Source of the DNA: Osedax fenrisi
Lineage: Eukaryota; Annelida; Polychaeta; Sabellida; Siboglinidae
NCBI GenBank assembly: GCA_964019155.1
Contig: OZ025240.1
Coordinates: 40,274,715-40,338,714, forward strand
Direction of reading: 5' to 3'
DNA length: 64,000 nt
The notes beneath the pieces are model-generated. The model made no database searches, was not told where the DNA came from, and saw only the letters and a list, made by a program, of their open reading frames with translations. Both the position numbers and the translations under genes were made by a program. Positions 37,669-63,090 of this stretch are shown here, piece after piece. Position 1 is the stretch's first letter, and every line of letters begins with the position of its first letter.

Positions 37669-38574
37669 GGGGAAAGTAACCTAATAAGGACACTTTAACA
37701 ATAAATGGTTTTAACATTTTATGAATTACTATTTTATTCAAAAATTATAATATATTAATATTATATGATTATAAATATTATTGTGATTTTAATATTTTAT
37801 TTAATCTTTGAATTCAAAAGATAACAGGGGTGTCCGTATTCTGTACCCATGCCCGAATATGGATACCCTGTATTAAAATAAGGACACCTGATATATATAC
37901 CACTAGATAAACTATATATTATTGATGAACCAATCAGATAAATTACAATTACATTATTTATAATTAATTTAATATATAATTTAATATAATTTAATTAGTA
38001 ATTTATTTGTTAATTTTTATTATTATTTTATTAATTAATAATACAAGTTAAGTATATAAATAATAACATTTTAGATGTAGCTTCATTGGTGGTATTAATA
38101 TTATAACGTGATTTTTATGAAAATCAGAAGAGGTCACATGCTGCGAGCTGATTTGTTATAGGGTTTCCGTATTAAGACATCTAGAGTGTCCGTATTAGGG
38201 AGCTATATTACCTCTTGAAATAAGCTTATAACTTAATTAATATTTGATAACAAATATAGAAATTGTGTATATAATATTTAGAATGCTTTAGATTTAAATA
38301 ATATATTATTATGTTTTATATCGATACATATGTATATTCTTGAGAAGGTTTTAAGTTGAAATTTGTTTTCATAAATTTAAAAATTTAATAAAAAATCAGT
38401 TTATTGGATATATCAGCACTATTTTGAATAATTAAATAATAAAAAATACTTATTTAGACTATTTATTTAATTATGAATATTTTATATATTACATTTTTTT
38501 GTATGATTTATGGTTTCTGAGATACTGAGAGTTTCCGTATTCGGGCACTGTCCGTATTCGGTTAAATAAGGTAT
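37669..38574 (-). mobile_element. GGGGAAAGTAACC-family MITE, copy 3 (inverted)
   Basis: Same family as the 12831 and 25649 copies but in opposite orientation: it begins GGGGAAAGTAACCTAATAAGG and ends GTCCGTATTCGGTTA without the final ACTTTCCCC. Central TGTCCGTATTC words are present. No ORF. Confidence 0.75.
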
Positions 38575-38828
38575 ACAAATATATTGGATACTTTTGGAAA
38601 AGCCGCGAAGTTCGGAAATTCACGAATTAATTACATGTGTTCAATCTTTTTATAAACATTCTATAAACGAAGAGAGATATATATATATATATATTATACA
38701 TTTAAATTTTATGTATATAAAAAAATAAAAAAATATTAAAAATATAAAATATATACAACATATATGTTAATATTTATTTTACTTATTCTACCCCTTACAA
38801 AACCTACGAAGTTCGGAAAGTTTCCCAG

Positions 38829-38873
<45 letters not shown>

Positions 38874-39816
38874 ATAAACACAAATAAACATACAAGAGTG
38901 AAGACCGATTCCAACCGAAGTGAGTATGTGTTGTAAATCTGATAAATAAATTGCAATAGAATAATGTACTGAGCTATGTGACATTGATACGAACCTAAAT
39001 AGAGACCTGCAGATATGAGATGGCAACCAGATACACATTGTTTACATACAAATACGCTCTATAGGAAGTCAGTAGAGGAATGGTCTCCGATACCTATATT
39101 ATACCCTAACCTTATTAAGTATTTTAGTATTAAAAATGTAGTATACTACATAAATAACAGTATTACTTTAATTGTTATATATAACATATAACAGGTATAC
39201 CTAACGTTATACTATAATTAATATTGTATGTAAACTACGTGATTGGCCATTAACATATATATGTTACATCAACCTAATAACAGTTACTTATAGGTATATA
39301 TATAAGTATACTTATATACATATCACCTAATGTCGGTAATAGTAGTAACGTAGTACTAATATTACTAAAAGGTGAAATATTACCTATATAAAATAGATAC
39401 AGTATATAGATATAGTTATGTAATTAATATCGAATACAATTATTTATAATAAAAAATAATATTAATCTCTTAAGAGACAATTGTCAATATTATTTCTGTA
39501 ATAGTTACAATATAATTTACATATAATATAATAGTAATAATAGTAAGAATAGTAAAAATAGTATATACAATCTAATTAATAATTATTATATTACATTAAA
39601 TATAAATTAGGATTCAATAACCTATAAATAGGAGATATAATACATGATATGTAGGTAAGGTAAGGTATACCTATAATATATCTATAAAATTACTATAATA
39701 TATCGATATATGATATATAATATAGTATAGCTAAATACAAATGTATATTTATAATTAATGTTGACCCGTGTATAATAGGTAGATCGATTATGTATATATA
39801 TGTGTGTGTATATATT

Positions 39817-41063
39817 GTTATTGTTATTTTATTTGGTGGAGTCCGTTAATCCCATCCAGGAACTTAGATAAAGTGTTCACTTATAACCATAGTATGGCAT
39901 ATAGGGGAAAGTAACCGAATACGGACACTATCGGTATCTCAGAAACCATAAATCATACAAAAAAATATTTAATTAATAAAATATTCATAATTATATAAAT
40001 AGTATAAAAAGTATTTTTTATTTTTTTATTATTCAAAAATTGTTTATATATCCAATAAACTGATTTTTTTATTACGTTTTTAAATTTATGAAAACAAATT
40101 CAAGTAAAACCTTCTCAAGAATATAATAATGTATCGATATTAAATATAACATTCTATTATTAAAAAATAAAGTATTCTAAAATTATATATATAATTTCTA
40201 TATTTGTTATCTAATATTCATTAAGTTATAAGCATATATCTATAGATATATGCTTATAACTTAATGAATATTTGATAACAAATCTATAAAGGTCATATAA
40301 GTTCCTAAAGCGGACACTCTAGATATTTTAATACGGAAACCCTATAACCAATCAGCTCGCAGCGAATGACCTATTCTGGTATTCATAAAAATCGCGTGCG
40401 TTATAATATTAAATACACAAATAAAGATAAATCTACATTTTTTATTATTTAGATACTTAAATTGTATTATTAATTATAAAATAATAAAAATAAATAAATT
40501 ATTAACTAATTAAATTAGAATACATTTTTCATAAAATTAATTATAAATAATGTAATTGTAATTTTTCTGATTGATTTCAATAATATATAGTTTATCTATA
40601 GATCACTATAGACCACTATAGTGGTATATATGGTGTCCGTATTATAATACATAGTGTCCGTATTCGGACATGGGTACCGAATACGGATACCCCGTTATCT
40701 ATTGAATAAAATATTAACTACAATTTTAAAATCACAATAATATCTATAATCATATAATATTAATATATTGTAATTTTTGAATAAAAATAATGAGTCAAAA
40801 AAAGTTAAGACCATTTATTATGTAAGTGTCCGTATTAGGTTACTTTCCCCGTACATGCCTATATGCCTATATATGCCTATAGGCATCCATGATTTTAACG
40901 AGATCCTATACTTTATTTATACAAAATTATATAAGATCACTTCTAAATAATATTTTAAAAAAATAAGTAATGGTCAGGACGAGGCTTGATCTCGCTTCCT
41001 ACTGCTTGTGTGTCTGACTGACAGTACCGCCTAAGCCAACTGAGACATATAGGCAGTTAAATA
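39817..41063 (-). mobile_element. SINE (family A) copy 3, split by a MITE
   Basis: The tail and lower body of the SINE lie at 39817-39903; the rest of the body and the tRNA-like head (B-box region GAGGCTTGATCTC, decayed; A-box region near 41050) resume at 40851-41063. MITE copy 4 fills the gap. Confidence 0.8.
39904..40850 (+). mobile_element. GGGGAAAGTAACC-family MITE, copy 4, nested in a SINE
   Basis: Ends GGGGAAAGTAACCGAATACGG and GGTTACTTTCCCC. GAATACGGACA-type words occur at the ends and centre. An 80-bp inverted repeat (about 40203-40282, one mismatch) is present. The element interrupts a SINE, so it inserted later. Confidence 0.85.
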
Positions 41064-41109
41064 TGTATATTATATTTATATTTTTTCAGTTAAGTTATAT
41101 TTATATATA

Positions 41110-41198
<89 letters not shown>

Positions 41199-41444
41199 TA
41201 TCAATAATAATACTATCGTAATATTCACAAAATAAATATAAATATAATAATTACAGTTGATGAAATTGTAACTTTATAAAGTATCATATATGATTCTACA
41301 CATTGATTCTACCTACATACACATAAAAACACACACATTCACACACGGACACATATATACACATACACACACGGACACATACATGTACACACATACACAT
41401 ATACCACATACAATAATAATAATAATAATTTTGTATTTTTATAT

Positions 41445-41450
41445 TTTATT
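41445..41450 (-). promoter_or_regulatory. AATAAA polyadenylation signal for HMG-box gene A
   Basis: AATAAA on the minus strand about 96 bp past the stop of HMG-box gene A. The same hexamer sits at the matching place after gene B. Confidence 0.55.
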
Positions 41451-41545
41451 AAATCAAATTATCAAACTTTCAATTTCGTCCATCACAGACGATATTAACT
41501 GTACTGTAAGATATTAGATTTATAGCTCATCACATGATCGCTTCC

Positions 41546-42199
41546 CTATTGCTGACTCCTTAAGAAATCCGACTGTTCCTTCTGATAACGGTAGAAGTCG
41601 GCCTGAGCTTTCTCCATGAACGGTTTCTTGTCCGCTTCGGTCATGCGCTGCCAGCTGTTCGCCACGTGACCGCAGTAATCGTCAAGACACGCCCCCTCCG
41701 TATGTTTACTACGTATCGCTAACGTGCGCATGCTCAGAACGTAGAATATAAACGCGTTCGTGGGCGGTTTAGGTTTGCGCGTCTTCGCTGTCTTCTGAGC
41801 CTTCCTTTTGGTCTTGCTGATAACTTTAGCCGTTACTCTGTCCACTGGTGACGCCTTCTTCACCTTGGACGACTTTCCGTTGACCTTAACGCTTTCTTTC
41901 GAAGCCTGCTTTGCGGTGATGGACTTTAGAGTTGGTAGCGAATAAGTTCTACGCTTAACTGTTTTCCTGACTTCGACTTTACTCGGTTTACTGTTAACAA
42001 TAGGTGATGACGCAATTCTATTGTTAGCTGTGGACGTTAATGTTGTAACTTTGACTACCTTCGCTGTCTTCTTACTACTTCTAAGTGATCGTTTAGCTGG
42101 CATCTCTTTCTTTACAACTTTCTTGATGCCTTTGTTAGTAATCTGTTTAGTGGCAGCCCTCCTCCTAGTACTTCTCCTGCCTTTATTGTTGTTAGCCAT
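41546..42199 (-). CDS. Intronless basic HMG-box protein, copy A
   Basis: 217 aa from the ATG at 42199 (GTGATGGCTAAC context shared with copy B). Residues 1-141 are a low-complexity Lys/Arg/Ser/Thr tail (KGRRSTRRR, KKVVKKEMPAKR, KVKKASPV). Residues 142-213 are a single HMG box (KPKPPTNAFIFY at the start, SWQRMTEADKKPFMEKAQADF in the last helix). HMG boxes bend DNA; a basic tail plus one box suggests a nuclear chromatin protein, possibly germline, but that role is inferred. With no introns among intron-rich neighbours, it looks like a retrogene or naturally single-exon gene. It is 92-93% identical to copy B in inverted orientation. Confidence 0.9.
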   Translation of the reverse strand: MANNNKGRRSTRRRAATKQITNKGIKKVVKKEMPAKRSLRSSKKTAKVVKVTTLTSTANNRIASSPIVNSKPSKVEVRKTVKRRTYSLPTLKSITAKQASKESVKVNGKSSKVKKASPVDRVTAKVISKTKRKAQKTAKTRKPKPPTNAFIFYVLSMRTLAIRSKHTEGACLDDYCGHVANSWQRMTEADKKPFMEKAQADFYRYQKEQSDFLRSQQ

Positions 42200-42294
42200 C
42201 ACGATCCAGTATTACTAACAATAGTATAGTACTTTAGAATAGTTGTTCTGGTAATCTGTTCGAATTTGTATTAACGATGTTACTAGAGTGAATT

Positions 42295-42303
42295 ATTTAT
42301 ATA
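42295..42303 (-). promoter_or_regulatory. TATA-like box of HMG-box gene A
   Basis: TATATAAAT on the minus strand about 100 bp upstream of the ATG, inside a block conserved with gene B (ATTCATTTATATAAATAATT). In a TA-rich genome the motif alone is weak; its conservation between copies is mild support. Confidence 0.35.
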
Positions 42304-42536
42304 AATGAATTCGTGTAATTTAAGTTATAGCTTTTAATTAATGAAAATTTAATAAATTTAATTATATTTAGTAATTTTATTTTGTTAATATTTATTAAAA
42401 TACTGTAAGTAAACGTGTTATATTTAATTAAAAGTTTTATTTACAATATACCTAATTGATATTACTCTATAGAGTATACATGTATACATGAAATGTAAAA
42501 CTTTATGATATACAATATTTTACCTAATGATTTACA

Positions 42537-42575
<39 letters not shown>

Positions 42576-43181
42576 CCCCCTAGTTTATAAGCTTACCAGT
42601 AAATTATGTGTATATCTATGGGCCTTTCTATTTAACTATAATGGGGTGAAAAAATGGATCAATTTTCAACGGTTTCGTTTCGGTTACCAGTCCAAACTGA
42701 ACCTCTTTCACAATTACCATACTTCAGTATACCTTATTAACTTGATATTCGATCTTAAATTCTGAAGCTTGTTTAAACGTATAAGTTTTACTAAGACTAT
42801 AGTCTTAGTCCTAGTCTTTATTACAATATTTACAGTTCCACATATTGAATACATTATTCATAACGTATAGGCTAACTATGATGATATATACCATGCACAT
42901 GTGTCATAGGTATATACAGTGTGTTGATATCATGTATGATGTACATTGTACATGTCTTCTGTTAATATGTAATATTGTATTTATAATTGCTATAGCATAT
43001 ATATTATGAAGCGACAAAGTTTATGTATAAATGTATTAAGTAAAACGTGACGAAATGTAGTGGTTGCACACTATACATAGCCGACATTAAAATCATTATT
43101 TCGCTGGATGAAGAGAGAACTAAACATATATAATTATAGGTCGTCTGGCATATGTAATAGATTAATCAGTGCAGTATCGAT

Positions 43182-43229
<48 letters not shown>

Positions 43230-43234
<5 letters not shown>

Positions 43235-43493
43235 ATTGTTATTTTTATTTGGTGGAGTCCTTTCATCCCATCCAGGAACTTAGATGAAGTTTTCACTTAT
43301 AACCATATATGGCTCTAATGTCTCTTCGAAGCCGCTCTCATGTTAACGAGAGCCGATCATTTATTTATACACAATTATATAAGATCACTTCTAACTAATA
43401 TTTTAAGACCCATTTTATAAAATTAATTAATGGTCTGGACGAGGCTCGAACCCGTGTCCTACTGCTTGTGTTTCTGAGCCACACAGGCAGTTA

Positions 43494-43495
<2 letters not shown>
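43230..43495 (-). mobile_element. tRNA-derived SINE (family A), copy 4
   Basis: Minus-strand head near 43495 (TGGCTCAGAAACA, then B-box GGTTCGAGCC), the family body, and an (AATAAC)n tail at 43230. It lies in the spacer between the two HMG-box genes and has lost a few bases of the head relative to copy 2. Confidence 0.88.
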
Positions 43496-43531
<36 letters not shown>

Positions 43532-43784
43532 AATATATATATATATATTAATATATATAATTTATATTATATATATATATATGTGGGTAATTATAGACTA
43601 TAATTTATAGTGAATACCTAATTGAGGAATTTCTAATGTACGTGGACTTATTAAAATTTTAATTAAAGATAGTGTATAGTATACACTGTATACCATATAT
43701 GGTATTTAGTTGGAAGCGCATCGTGATTGTACAACTAATCGGGTGTGTAGTCATATACCTAATTGGTAGGAGTAGTGGATTGTA

Positions 43785-44415
43785 TTATATTGTCGTTTGA
43801 AGTATCAGTGGTGGTATTGAGAGAATGTGGTGGCGAGTTACCACGGAAGGTATCGCGGTACCTGCAGTGGATTCAAGGACTTCGTAAGAATGTGGATTTG
43901 TTAAGGGTCGTACAATGGTTCCTCTTACTCTTACATTATTATTTGTCGGTTTCTTTATAATTACGGACTGTTTTGATTGGAGTGCGGAAGGTTGGGTTTT
44001 TTGTCGGTGGGGGCAGGTTATCGGTGTTGAGTTTAGGATCGTTGTTGTAGGTTGCAGTATTGGGTATGGCTGTGTTTATGTGATACTTGTATAGAGATAA
44101 GTGAATTGGAACCTAAGTGGGATATTATGCCATGATATGATATCTTGACGGGGTGAGTCTACTTCATTTGTTGTAATATATATAGGTCCTACTAGTCTGC
44201 ATATGTCGTTCAATGAAGCCATTATACTGGGGGTAGTGGGGGTAGACTGGGGCTTGAAGTAGTGTATACTTAATAAGTGTACACGCACGTGATTTAGCTC
44301 CCAATCGGTCCTGAAAGTTTCAATTATGGCAGACTGAATTATGGACCATTATCAATATAAATTATCGATGGTGTTTCATATAAGGAGAAAGTATCTTTCA
44401 TATTATTTATGATTG
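43785..44415 (-). mobile_element. Ty3/Gypsy-type integrase relic
   Basis: Minus-strand fragments in order: IIYIDNGP (the core DNGPQF-type motif), PHYPQYNGFIERHMQT (the HYPQSNGxxERxxQ signature with catalytic Glu), then GTIVRPLTNPHSYEVLES, like the integrase C-terminal GTVV...PRSYxV motif. Stops and frame changes break it. No LTRs or reverse transcriptase are seen nearby. It lies in the spacer of the HMG-box inverted pair. Confidence 0.75.
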
Positions 44416-44666
44416 ATTCACACGATCTAAAGTGTATATGGTGTATTGTAGCCTACAATTTGTAGGGTGTTTTCTGAAGTAATCTACTATTAGGAGATAT
44501 TCCTTCCTGTGAAGGTTGAATGAATCAGCATCTATAGACAGTATGCCATGGTTTAACATGGATGGGTATCATTTCAAGTGGTTTATGTTCACTCTCAACC
44601 ATAAATTCGAAATGCATTCGTTGCATACTAGGCCTATGTATATATATATATAGCCGATCGTGCTAG

Positions 44667-44701
<35 letters not shown>

Positions 44702-44882
44702 GTGTCACACGGTTAACATTTACATTTCATCTAGAGTAATACCAATCAAGAACATTGTAAATAACAATTCTAATTTCCGAATTTTATTAAATTTGTTAGT
44801 TAAATAAAATTTGTTGATATATTTATAAATAATTAAAAAATTTCCATTAAAATAATTATAACTTAAATTAAACGAATTCATT

Positions 44883-44891
44883 TATATAAAT
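44883..44891 (+). promoter_or_regulatory. TATA-like box of HMG-box gene B
   Basis: TATATAAAT 86-94 bp upstream of the ATG, conserved in place with gene A. Confidence 0.35.
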
Positions 44892-44976
44892 AATTCACTC
44901 GAGTAACATCGTTAATAGAGATTACCAGAACAACTATTCTAAATTACTATATTATTACTAGTAATACTTGCTCGTG

Positions 44977-45630
44977 ATGACTAACAACAATAAAGGCAGG
45001 AGAAGTACTAGGAGGAGGGTCGCAACTACACAGACTACTAACAAAGGTATCAAGAAAGTCGTAAAGAAAGAAATGCCAGCTAAACGACCACTTAGAAGTA
45101 GTAAGAAGACAGTGAAGGTAGCCAACGTGACAACAATAGCGTCCACAGCTAACAATAGAGTTGCGTCATCGCCTATTGTTGACAGTAAACCGAGTAAAGT
45201 CGAAGTCAGGAAAACAGTTAAGCGTAGAACTTATTCGCTACCAACTCTAAAGTCCATCACCGCAAAGCAGGCTTCGAAAGAAAGCGTTAAGGTCAACGGA
45301 AAGTCGTCCAAGGTAAAGAAGGCGTCACCAGTGGCTAGAATAACGGCTAAAGTTATCAGCAAGACCAACAGGAAGGCTCAGAAGACAGCGAAGACACGCA
45401 AACCTAAACCTCCCACGAACGCGTTCATATTCTACGTTCTGAGCATGCGCACGTTAGCGATACGTAGTAAACATCCGGAGGGGGCGTGTCTTGACGATTA
45501 CTGCGGTCACGTGGCGAACAGCTGGCAGCGCATGACCGAAGCGGACAAGAAACCGTTCATGGAGAAAGCTCAAGCCGACTTCTATCGTTATCAGAAGGAA
45601 CAGTCGGATTTCTTAAGGAGTCAGCAATAG
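44977..45630 (+). CDS. Intronless basic HMG-box protein, copy B
   Basis: 217 aa, same length and layout as copy A: basic tail at 1-141, HMG box at 142-213. I count 16 amino-acid differences from copy A: 12 in the first 70 residues (for example K18T, K50N), three around residues 117-132, and only one in the box (Thr to Pro in SKHTEGA/SKHPEGA). Residues about 70-116 are identical. This pattern fits constraint or gene conversion across the box and mid-tail with freer drift at the N-terminus. Transcribed away from copy A; start codons are 2.78 kb apart. Both frames are intact, so both copies are probably functional. Confidence 0.9.
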   Translation: MTNNNKGRRSTRRRVATTQTTNKGIKKVVKKEMPAKRPLRSSKKTVKVANVTTIASTANNRVASSPIVDSKPSKVEVRKTVKRRTYSLPTLKSITAKQASKESVKVNGKSSKVKKASPVARITAKVISKTNRKAQKTAKTRKPKPPTNAFIFYVLSMRTLAIRSKHPEGACLDDYCGHVANSWQRMTEADKKPFMEKAQADFYRYQKEQSDFLRSQQ

Positions 45631-45712
45631 GGAAGCGATCATGTGATGAGCTATAAATCTAATATCTTACAGATCAGTTAAAGACGAAATTGAAAGATTG
45701 ATATTTTGATTT

Positions 45713-45718
45713 AATAAA
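45713..45718 (+). promoter_or_regulatory. AATAAA polyadenylation signal for HMG-box gene B
   Basis: AATAAA 83 bp after the stop of HMG-box gene B, matching the position after gene A. Confidence 0.6.
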
Positions 45719-45804
45719 ATGTAAAAATACAAACAATTATTATTATTATATGTTGTGTGTGTATGTGTGTTTGTATGTATCTATGTATGTATGTATGTAT
45801 GTAT

Positions 45805-45839
<35 letters not shown>

Positions 45840-46640
45840 TTATGTTATATTGTTTTATTTTTTCCGTTAGTTATAGTCCATGGGGTGTTTATTCCACTTA
45901 GATGTGTATTTAGTCGATTGATTGTAATTAAAAAGTATATTATTTGGTAACCTCGAGTTATTTCTATCTTAAAATTCAATTGATTCTTGTATGTAGAAAG
46001 TTTAATATGCATTGTAGTATATATCATATTTAGAGTTTTGTAAATGAAGCTGTGTTTAAAGTTAAGCCATATTTATTTTTTGCAGTAGTATACTACTTAT
46101 ATGTACAACATATATGTGTTAGTGAATATCTATAGTGTTATGATCAATGTATGTGAATTATACAATATACAGCACAGATAATGTAACTTATTTACATAAG
46201 TAATTCAATATTGTTATTTATTTCATATTTCTACTTTAATAATTTAGTATGATGTAATAAGTTATTTGTGACTAATATAATGCTACTTTAGCAATATAGA
46301 TGTGTATTACCTGGTTGATTACTATATGTATATATATATAATATTACAGAAACATATATAGCAATAACATTTAATAATTTTCAAAATAGTATTGTTTGAT
46401 TACTACACAAAATTCAGTTATTTAATAATATATATCTGTATAACGTTTAAGATATATACAAAATAAACTCTATGTTACAGATTATATAAATATCTTGATT
46501 CAAATTATGCTTGTACTTTTATATATATATATATGTAAATATAATTAATCATAATAATTCTTTATTTTAGCAACTGAATGTTACATTTAAATATATTATG
46601 TATGAATACTAGTGAATTATTTCGTTAAAAATGTTGTATA

Positions 46641-47187
46641 TTAATCAAAGATTTTCGAAGCAAAGATAATTCACTCCCTATCTAAGCTATGTAATTATTT
46701 TAATATAGTATTACACTAACCACTAGATGGATACACTATGTATTATTTTAAATTTAATATTATTTATTAATTCATAAGGTAATTAAGCTAATTATCAGAC
46801 TAATATACTTTTAATATTATAATATATATGTGAATTATATTTTAAAATTATGCCATTTTCACAGTATTGAAAGTTTATTTGTAAATAATAATGACATAAT
46901 CGATCTACTTTTGACCTATACAAATTCGGTAAAATTTGTATGATTATATTTTTGATATCTCCAAATAATATTTGTGCGGAACACTTACTTTTCGATATAT
47001 ATCGAATTTTTTTCATATCTTAATTTAAGATTATATTATGGTATTATTTTTGAATTTACATGTAAACAGATAAGAATCAAAAAATAGATTTTAGTTCTTT
47101 CACCCATCGCATTTGCACTAGTGTCGTTTTTATTTCAATAAATCGGTCGAGTGAAACATCTTTCCTTCGGAAAATCTTTGATTAATA
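46641..47187. mobile_element. CAAAGATTTTC-end MITE, copy 1
   Basis: Left end ATCAAAGATTTTCGAAGCAA...TTCACTCC and right end GAGTGAAACATC...GAAAATCTTTGAT are inverted repeats of about 35 bp. A related copy is at 54826-55272. The 74-codon open frame inside it is not recognised. Confidence 0.65.
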
Positions 47188-47528
47188 TAAATAATGATTT
47201 TATGATATATATATATATATGATGATAATTTATCAAAAATAGTATAGTAAATTATTTAGTACTTATGTTTAACTAATTTATTTGACTTTATATATATATA
47301 TTTTATCATTTTTTATTTAATGCTAATATAAATTATTTGAAAATAAACTACATGATATAATACTCTTTTTAACTATAATCCTAATCATTAATATTTACAT
47401 TATTTTATAAATATATTATGTGTGAATATATCTTCCTATGGTAATTAATAATTTTAAATGTGAAATATTTATTAAGAAAGTATGTAAAATACAATTAATA
47501 CTAAATACACTTTAAAAATACATTAAAT

Positions 47529-47562
<34 letters not shown>

Positions 47563-48053
47563 TATATATATATATATAAATAACTTACAAGATTAAATAA
47601 TAACTTATTAGTATTAGAATGCCAATAATAACTAATATTTATATTATAATCATATATAATAATGTATATATATATATAAATGTGAATACAAGTTTAAATT
47701 TCAAATACAATGGATATAATTAATATACGAGATCCACATTGCATAATATTATATGATTTAAAACCTACGATATATATATATAGGATAACATAGTCTATAA
47801 AATAACCTTTTATTAAAATATCAATACATTATATTAGGTCCATTAATTTAATATATAATATATATACAAACTAGTTATACTATGCAGATGGAGCAATATA
47901 ACAATATAAATGGTAACAGTATAACATCTATAATTGTTCTATGTACACTATATTATCTAGTTACGGTAACAAAATATAATTTATAAAAACTGAATATATA
48001 TATCAATCACAATATGCAAAAAATATTATTTAATAATAAATCAATAAAATAAT

Positions 48054-48097
<44 letters not shown>

Positions 48098-48109
48098 CAC
48101 ATCTGAGGA

Positions 48110-61096
<12,987 letters not shown>

Positions 61097-62336
61097 CTGT
61101 CGGAATAGTAGTTACGTACTGAATAGTAGAGTAAACAGTCGACTCATGCCAATGCTGTGTACTGTTAAATGACGGCGCTGCAATGAATAATTTATAAAAA
61201 GATTAATACCTATAATTAAAATTTATTTTCAAACTATTTCATATTATGTTCATTACAATGAATCATCCACTGCTTATAAATGATCTAACTAAAATTACTC
61301 ATGCCCTTGGTCAGTGCTTTCATTGCACATAGGGAGAATGTGGATTATAAAGCTCATATCAGTGATATTAAAATATTAATTTAATGGAAATCACAACTAT
61401 CGTAACTAAATATTATATTATTTCATTTATACGATTCATATATAAATTTACAATATTTCTCAAATGGATTTGAACCATGGTATATGTTGTTCAAATGAGG
61501 AATGCTTCAATGAGCAATGTAAGGTTAGAATCCCAATAAAAGGGAAATATTTTTAATTTATATAAAAATATATACATAATAGAAATGAAATACTTTCAAT
61601 TAAAAAAACAATATTATGTAATCCGTGATTACTAATCCATGTTAAAAATCCCAATTTCTATAGTTAGAATGAAAATATTTTATATAAACGAAGTTAAATA
61701 TTTGTTATTAATAAAGTGCAATTAACTCTATAGAAAAGTATATATAATAGAAAAACACGTATTAGGTTTGAAATATATATATGTTAAAATATAATGATAA
61801 TATGAAGTATTTTTACATTATAAATATTATTTATAAAATGAGTTTCTATATATAAATATAAGAGAGAAGGTGTTTTTAGACAATAAAGTCATTGTAGTCA
61901 ATAATAATAATTTCAAAAACTATTATTGTTTTAAAAAATTATATATATACAAAATTTAGATAATTGATTCTAAGAATTGTTGTATACATTATTTTTTATT
62001 TATATCAATATTAATTATTGAATATCAATTTATATTAATAAAAAATCCCAATTTTCATACAAAATATTAACATTTGTTTAGTTTGTATTATTTTAAAAAC
62101 AAACAAACAAACAAAAATTGTGTTTAAATTTGTATATTTTTAAAATTTAAATAATATATCAGATTAAATATAAAATAATATTTTAAAATATTGAGTATGT
62201 AGGCTTATTATAGCAGATATTATTGATACAAGTAAACATATTTTTTTTTAAAAAGGAAATTAATTAAATACTAGCAATATAATTTAAATACTTAATACTT
62301 AATAGACATTTTTTAGAGCTACATATTGGATTTAGA

Positions 62337-62584
62337 CTGACATCGGCCCCCAACGATGTTGGGCCAACATGTCACGTGTCAAACCGAGAGTTAAAATAAA
62401 CAATGCGTGTAAGGCTTATATAACATTATAGTAATATATAGTCGAAAGGTATTATGATATTTATGTATATATAAAACACTATTTCTCTTCTAGGTGAATA
62501 ATTTACGGTGAAATATAATGAACGCAGCGAAATATTTACTTAAACTCTTGGTTAGATATGTGACTTATCGGGGGCCGATGTCAG
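62337..62584. mobile_element. 248-bp MITE with TGACATCGGCCCCC ends
   Basis: Left CTGACATCGGCCCCC and right GGGGGCCGATGTCAG are exact inverse ends. The similarity continues inward (GTCAC, AACCGAGAGTT / AACTCTTGGTT) for about 50 bp. No coding capacity. Confidence 0.8.
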
Positions 62585-62855
62585 TATTAGCACATATTGT
62601 AGTAATATATAAATATTATAGAATTATAATATTCAATATCCAAGATAATTCCCTATGTATGTATACATATTGTATTTATACTTATTTTCATTTTACTAAC
62701 CTCAATGGAATAAATTAAATTTCTCTTCCCTTGAATAACTCCAGAAAATACTTCCTCACTGAATCATATAACTATTTTTCATATAACATCGTAATCCTAA
62801 TATACTAATATAGAGTAGTTATATTAAAAATATATGCGATGTTGTTCGAAGTGGA

Positions 62856-63090
62856 GATCATAAAGGACGAGTTGAGGGTTAGAGGTTACATTTTAAATAC
62901 GAGTTAATAGTATATATGTATATATTGTATTGGTTTTTGTGGGTTATTTGGTTTAAGTGGGTTTAGTGTTGTCTTGCTGGTATTTTTTAGCTGCATTACA
63001 TGATGTAATTTACATCCCAAAATGATTCTATATAAATTTATTTCGCATTTAAAATTTAAACTTTAACCCTCAACTCGTCCTTTTTGATCG
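62856..63090. mobile_element. 235-bp MITE with AAAGGACGAGTTGAGGGTT ends
   Basis: Left GATCATAAAGGACGAGTTG... and right CAACTCGTCCTTTTTGATC are inverted, extending about 40 bp inward through AGGGTT/AACCCT and TTTTAAA. No ORF. Confidence 0.8.

Larger units (their letters stand above)
35871..41545. other. Intergenic region between the symporter gene and HMG-box gene A
   Basis: No exon was found on either strand. It holds long (TA)n tracts (for example 36207-36251, 37051-37112, 41100-41200), a foldback element, a partial MITE, two GGGGAAAGTAACC MITEs and an interrupted SINE, each listed separately. Confidence 0.6.
41415..45745. repeat. Inverted duplication carrying the HMG-box gene pair
   Basis: The left arm (about 41415-42340) and right arm (about 44835-45745) are inverted copies covering about 140 bp upstream, the whole gene and about 110 bp downstream including the AATAAA and AAT/ATT repeats. 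The 2.5-kb spacer is not repeated. Confidence 0.85.
45631..48109. other. Convergent intergenic region
   Basis: A+T-rich sequence between HMG-box gene B and the 3' end of the ZNF106-like gene. It holds (TATG)n and (AGT)n microsatellites at 45750-45840 and the MITE at 46641-47187. No gene recognised. Confidence 0.6.

Noticed and set aside
42021..42218. Plus-strand hydrophobic ORF opposite HMG-box gene A (and its mirror at 44958-45155)
   Set aside because: Shadow frames of the Lys/Arg-rich tail; reverse complements of AAG/AGA codons give Leu/Phe-rich peptides.
43763..43960. Plus-strand 65-codon ORF
   Set aside because: Antisense to the Gypsy integrase relic, which has clear motifs on the other strand.
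46795..47016. 73-codon ORF as a transposase
   Set aside because: I recognise no motif, and it lies wholly inside a short MITE.
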